From: DAOOVD01 sp035369845
GTDB taxonomy: Bacteria > Bacillota > Desulfotomaculia > Desulfotomaculales > Pelotomaculaceae
DNA length: 60,538 bases
Reading direction: 5' to 3'
NCBI GenBank assembly: GCA_035369845.1
Contig: DAOOVD010000007.1
Location: 1 to 60,538, forward strand
In this document: positions 57,923-60,538 of the stretch, piece after piece
How the letters are laid out: the number at the start of each line of letters is the position of its first letter
Numbering within the stretch: position 1 is the stretch's first letter
The notes under the pieces: model-generated
Databases searched by the model: none
What the model saw: the letters and a program-made list of their open reading frames with translations, nothing else
What the model was told of the DNA's origin: nothing
Program-made: the position numbers and the translations under genes

Positions 57923-58489
57923 TTGAAATTGATAGCGGGTCTGGGAAACCCCGGCAGGGAATATGCCGGAACCAGGCACAACGCGGGTTTTTCGGTCGTC
58001 GACCGGATCGCCGCGGCTATTGGTGCCTCAGTTGACAGAAGGTTTTTGAGGTCTCTGACGGGGCAGGGCCGGATAAACGGGGAAAAAGTGATACTGGCAA
58101 AGCCGCAGACGTACATGAACCTGAGCGGGGAGTCGGTGGGAGCGCTTATGAACTGGTACAGGCTGCCGGTTTCGGACCTGATTGTGATTTTTGACGACCT
58201 TGACCTGCCGCCGGGGAAACTGCGCATCCGCAGGGGAGGCGGTGCCGGGGGGCACAGGGGGATGCAGTCGGTTATCCGGGCGCTGGGAACAGACAGTTTT
58301 TCGAGAGTCAGGGTGGGCATCGGCCGGCCGCCCGGGCTGGAAATTGACCCTGTCGACTATGTTTTGAGCCGTTTTAATGATACGGAGGCCGGTGAAATGG
58401 AGAAAGCCTTTGACCTGGCGGCGGAGGCCGTGCTCTTCATGGTGCGCGAAGGAGTGGAGCAGGCGATGAACGCGTACAATGGAAGGTGA
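57923..58489 (+). CDS. pth: Peptidyl-tRNA hydrolase
   Basis: Releases peptides from stalled peptidyl-tRNA (188 aa). GLGNPG with N9 and TRHNAGF with His19 are catalytic, YMNLSG and IFDDLDLP are conserved, and GGGAGGHRGMQSV is the tRNA-binding loop. The TTG at 57923 follows CGGAGGTG. The 3' end overlaps the next gene by 11 bases. It corresponds to spoVC in Bacillus. Confidence 0.96.
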   Translation: MKLIAGLGNPGREYAGTRHNAGFSVVDRIAAAIGASVDRRFLRSLTGQGRINGEKVILAKPQTYMNLSGESVGALMNWYRLPVSDLIVIFDDLDLPPGKLRIRRGGGAGGHRGMQSVIRALGTDSFSRVRVGIGRPPGLEIDPVDYVLSRFNDTEAGEMEKAFDLAAEAVLFMVREGVEQAMNAYNGR

Positions 58490-58931
58490 TTTTTTTATTT
58501 CCTTGCAGCAGTTGGCGTATTCAAAACTGCCCCCGTTTTTTTTGGGAGGGCTGGCGGCCTTTTTCGCCTGGCATGTCAACAGGATGATCGGCAGCCGGCC
58601 CCCGGCAAGGCAGGTTTATATCGCGCCGCTTGCGGAAGAAGCTTTGAAGACGCTGCCCGCCGTATTTTTTTCGGTTGACATTTTTTTCACGCACTTTTTT
58701 TTCGGTGCCGCCGAAGGAATCTGGGAAACGATTGCCGTCCGGCGCAACGGCTTTTACGCCGGGCTTTCCTCACTGGCCAGCCATTCGGTATTCGGTTGTC
58801 TCACGTTTTTAACGTATAATTTCTTTGGTAATCCGGTAACGGCTCTGGCAGCGGGTTGCCTTGCCCACACTGCATGGAACTTCACCGTGCTCGAGTTTTT
58901 CCCGGCACGAAAGAGCGGGGGCAGGCGTTAA
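58479..58931 (+). CDS. Small PrsW-like intramembrane protease homologue
   Basis: 150-residue integral membrane protein with four or five hydrophobic segments. APLAEEALKTLP has the EE-K motif, FFGAAEGIWE a second glutamate, and HSVFG and HTAWNF conserved histidines, in the order known from PrsW/CPBP-type glutamic proteases. It is about half the size of PrsW. The ATG overlaps pth and lies next to fin, whose product controls sigma factors, so a role in sporulation signalling is possible but unproven. Confidence 0.65.
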   Translation: MEGDFFISLQQLAYSKLPPFFLGGLAAFFAWHVNRMIGSRPPARQVYIAPLAEEALKTLPAVFFSVDIFFTHFFFGAAEGIWETIAVRRNGFYAGLSSLASHSVFGCLTFLTYNFFGNPVTALAAGCLAHTAWNFTVLEFFPARKSGGRR

Positions 58932-58956
58932 ACGGCGTCTAAAGGAGAACGGTTTC

Positions 58957-59187
58957 TTGAAGCTGACGTACTTATGCGAGTGCTGTGATGCGGTAATAGA
59001 TCAACTGGACATTCCGGACGCGTTTTCCGGCGGCTTGTCTGCCGGGTTGACTGGGGCTGATGCGAGACATATAATTAAAACAGGTAGCGGCGGCGGGATA
59101 ACCGTTGCCGGCCTGTGTGAAGACTGCCGGGAAACACTGTACGGCGGCCCCCGGAGTTTTTTTTTCAGCGGGCCGGCTCTGCATTAA
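58957..59187 (+). CDS. fin: Anti-sigma-F factor Fin (YabK)
   Basis: 76-residue zinc-type protein that in B. subtilis inhibits sigma-F to allow the switch to sigma-G. CECC near the N-terminus (about residues 7-10) and the later CEDC pair are the expected zinc ligands, with AGLCEDCRETLYGG at the family C-terminal motif. The TTG at 58957 follows AAAGGAGA. Order pth-fin-mfd is conserved with Bacillus. Confidence 0.85.
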   Translation: MKLTYLCECCDAVIDQLDIPDAFSGGLSAGLTGADARHIIKTGSGGGITVAGLCEDCRETLYGGPRSFFFSGPALH

Positions 59188-59213
59188 TACCGATATCATG
59201 TATGCAACGGACC

Positions 59214-59247
59214 GGAGCTTTAGCCCAGTATCGCTAAAGCTCCTTTT
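59214..59247 (+). terminator. Terminator between fin and mfd
   Basis: GGAGCTTTAGC (59214-59224), loop CCAGTATC, and GCTAAAGCTCC (59233-59243) form a perfect 11-bp stem followed by TTTT. Confidence 0.78.
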
Positions 59248-59273
59248 GTGATGGGAAAAACGGAGGAATTGTC

Positions 59274-60538
59274 ATGCGCGGTATTTTGAAACCGCTTCAA
59301 GGTTCTGAAGAATTCAGGGGCCTGTTGAGGGGCCTGGAAATAAATCTCAAGCAGCAACTGGTTTTCGGCCTGTCCGGCTCACAACGCAGTTACGTATTTG
59401 CCGGCCTGGCCGAAAAAACCGCTCCTCTGCCTGTGCTGGTAATTACTGCCGGGGAACGGGAGGCCGGGCAGCTGGCGGATGAGATAAGCGCGATGTTGCC
59501 GGCTCCGGCGGTGAAACTTTTCCCCGTTTGGCAGCTCCTGCCTTACAATGTCCTGGCTCAGAGCAATGAGGTCGTCGCCCAGCGCCTGGAGGTTCTGGAA
59601 AACCTGGTCAGGGGTGAGCAGGTGGTGGTTGTGGCTCCGGTGGAAGCAGTCTTGCGAAGGTTGATTCCCCCGGCTGAGTTTCGTTCGGCCGTTTTGCGCC
59701 TTGCGGCTGGCGACCGGGTTGACCCCGGCGCAGTCTTGCGCCGCCTGGCGGATCTCGGTTATGAACGGGTTGATCTCGTGGAGGGACGGGGAAAATTCAG
59801 TCTTAGGGGCGGCATTCTGGACGTTTTCCCGATGACTGCCTACAGACCCGTACGGCTGGAATTTTTTGACGACGAAATTGATTCGATACGCATTTTCAAC
59901 GCCTCGACCCAGCGTTCTGAAGAAAGAATCAAAGACCTTGCCATTTACCCGGCAAGGGAGTTTGTTGCCGGCGGGCCCGCCCGGGAAGAAGCCCGCCGGG
60001 TTGTGGAAAAGGAATACAAGGCGCAGGCTCTCAAGCTGGGCAGGGCCGGGGATGCGGGTGCGGTACGGCGGCTCGGTGAAAAGTTTGATGAATATCTGGC
60101 GGCAATAGACGGATATGTTGACGGAATTGAACAGTTGCTCCCGTTTTTTTACCGGGAGGTGATTACCGTTTTAAACTATTTTCCAAACAACGCCCCGGTT
60201 TTTGTCGATGATCCCGTCCGGGTGAAAGAAGTGGCCGATTCTATACAAAGGGAACGCACGGAGACTTATATGGAGCTTTTGAGGACGGGGAAGGCGCTGC
60301 CGTCCCAGTTCCTGGGATATGCCGACTGGAGCCATGTCGAAACATCGCTGGGTGAAAAGCGGGGGGTTTTTTTCTCCATGCTTCCGCGCAGGCCGCAGTT
60401 CGTCAATCCCCAGAACATTGTCAGCTTTTCCGGAAAGTCCATGCACAGCTTTCTGGGCAACCCGAAGCTTCTTTGTGAAGAAATCCTCCACTGGCGCCGT
60501 GCCGGCTACGCGGTTGTAATCGCCCTGGCCGGCTGCCA
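59274..60538 (+). CDS. mfd: Transcription-repair coupling factor Mfd (5' part only)
   Basis: The open frame continues to the edge of the window (421 codons visible of a usual 1150-1180). The start MRGILKPLQGSEEFRGLL, and FPVWQLLPYNVLAQ, NEVVAQRLEVLENL and later GGILDVFPMTAYRPVRLEFF match the UvrB-homology module of Mfd. It displaces stalled RNA polymerase and recruits UvrA. The ATG at 59274 follows CGGAGGAATT. It is truncated by the window end, not by mutation. Confidence 0.93.
   Translation, partial: MRGILKPLQGSEEFRGLLRGLEINLKQQLVFGLSGSQRSYVFAGLAEKTAPLPVLVITAGEREAGQLADEISAMLPAPAVKLFPVWQLLPYNVLAQSNEVVAQRLEVLENLVRGEQVVVVAPVEAVLRRLIPPAEFRSAVLRLAAGDRVDPGAVLRRLADLGYERVDLVEGRGKFSLRGGILDVFPMTAYRPVRLEFFDDEIDSIRIFNASTQRSEERIKDLAIYPAREFVAGGPAREEARRVVEKEYKAQALKLGRAGDAGAVRRLGEKFDEYLAAIDGYVDGIEQLLPFFYREVITVLNYFPNNAPVFVDDPVRVKEVADSIQRERTETYMELLRTGKALPSQFLGYADWSHVETSLGEKRGVFFSMLPRRPQFVNPQNIVSFSGKSMHSFLGNPKLLCEEILHWRRAGYAVVIALAGC

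Overview
The window looks like a chromosomal segment of a moderately GC-rich, anaerobic, endospore-forming Firmicute close to the Peptococcaceae (a Pelotomaculum/Desulfotomaculum-like genome); no database search was run. Three things support this. The gene order follows the Bacillus subtilis dnaX-to-mfd region: dnaX, ybaB, recR, bofA, gin, yaaO, tmk, holB, ricT, yabA, rsmI, abrB, metS, tatD, yabE, ksgA, yabG, ispE, spoVG, glmU, prs, rplY/ctc, pth, fin, mfd. Many genes are specific to spore formers (bofA, gin, yabG, spoVG, fin, SPOCS/DUF3794 proteins). A ferredoxin-dependent 2-oxoacid oxidoreductase points to anaerobic metabolism. TTG and GTG starts are common and usually have a clear AGGAGG-like site.

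Layout. 1-3.7 kb: tRNA-Ser(GGA), the large Bacillus-type SRP RNA, dnaX-ybaB-recR and bofA. 3.9-7.4 kb: a P-loop protein followed by a four-subunit 2-oxoacid:ferredoxin oxidoreductase. 7.5-17.4 kb: gin, a small HTH gene, yaaO, tmk-holB-ricT-yabA-rsmI, abrB on the other strand, a Met-specific T-box with metS, tatD and cobO. 17.5-25.7 kb: a c-di-GMP riboswitch in front of an HD-GYP phosphodiesterase gene, an orphan amino-acid-binding lipoprotein, yabE, ksgA, ykuK, a glycosyltransferase and yabG.

26-36.4 kb is the accessory core, inserted where Bacillus has veg/sspF. It holds a trypsin-like protease with no export signal and two unknown proteins, then a c-di-AMP riboswitch in front of a tandem CAP-domain protein. 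A MITE-like repeat follows, then a cluster of spore-type genes: two SPOCS proteins, a second YbaB paralogue, an unknown protein and a tandem pair of small paralogues. Sites matching the late mother-cell sigma-K consensus lie in front of both ends of that cluster and also in front of yabG. DMT and ZIP transporters and an L,D-transpeptidase close the region.

36.6-60.5 kb: ispE, a GntR regulator and a nucleotidyltransferase separated by a 66-bp duplication, an acetyltransferase-like protein, a histidine kinase, an LCP-like protein, ilvA, spoVG, glmU and prs. Then come PilZ, FliK-like and FlhB-like genes, a MerR regulator, a trehalose-type operon (GT4, OtsA, OtsB), a PRC-barrel protein, rplY, pth, a small PrsW-like membrane protein, fin and the 5' part of mfd. 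Four copies of a non-coding dispersed repeat (about 29.5, 43.9, 47.2 and 57.5 kb) fill the larger gene-free gaps.

Regulation is rich in RNA and second messengers: a T-box, a c-di-GMP riboswitch, a c-di-AMP riboswitch, an HD-GYP enzyme and a PilZ receptor. The best candidates for something not yet described are the putative sigma-K spore cluster (29.9-34.5 kb), the MITE-like repeat family, and the protease plus two-unknown-gene unit (26-28 kb).
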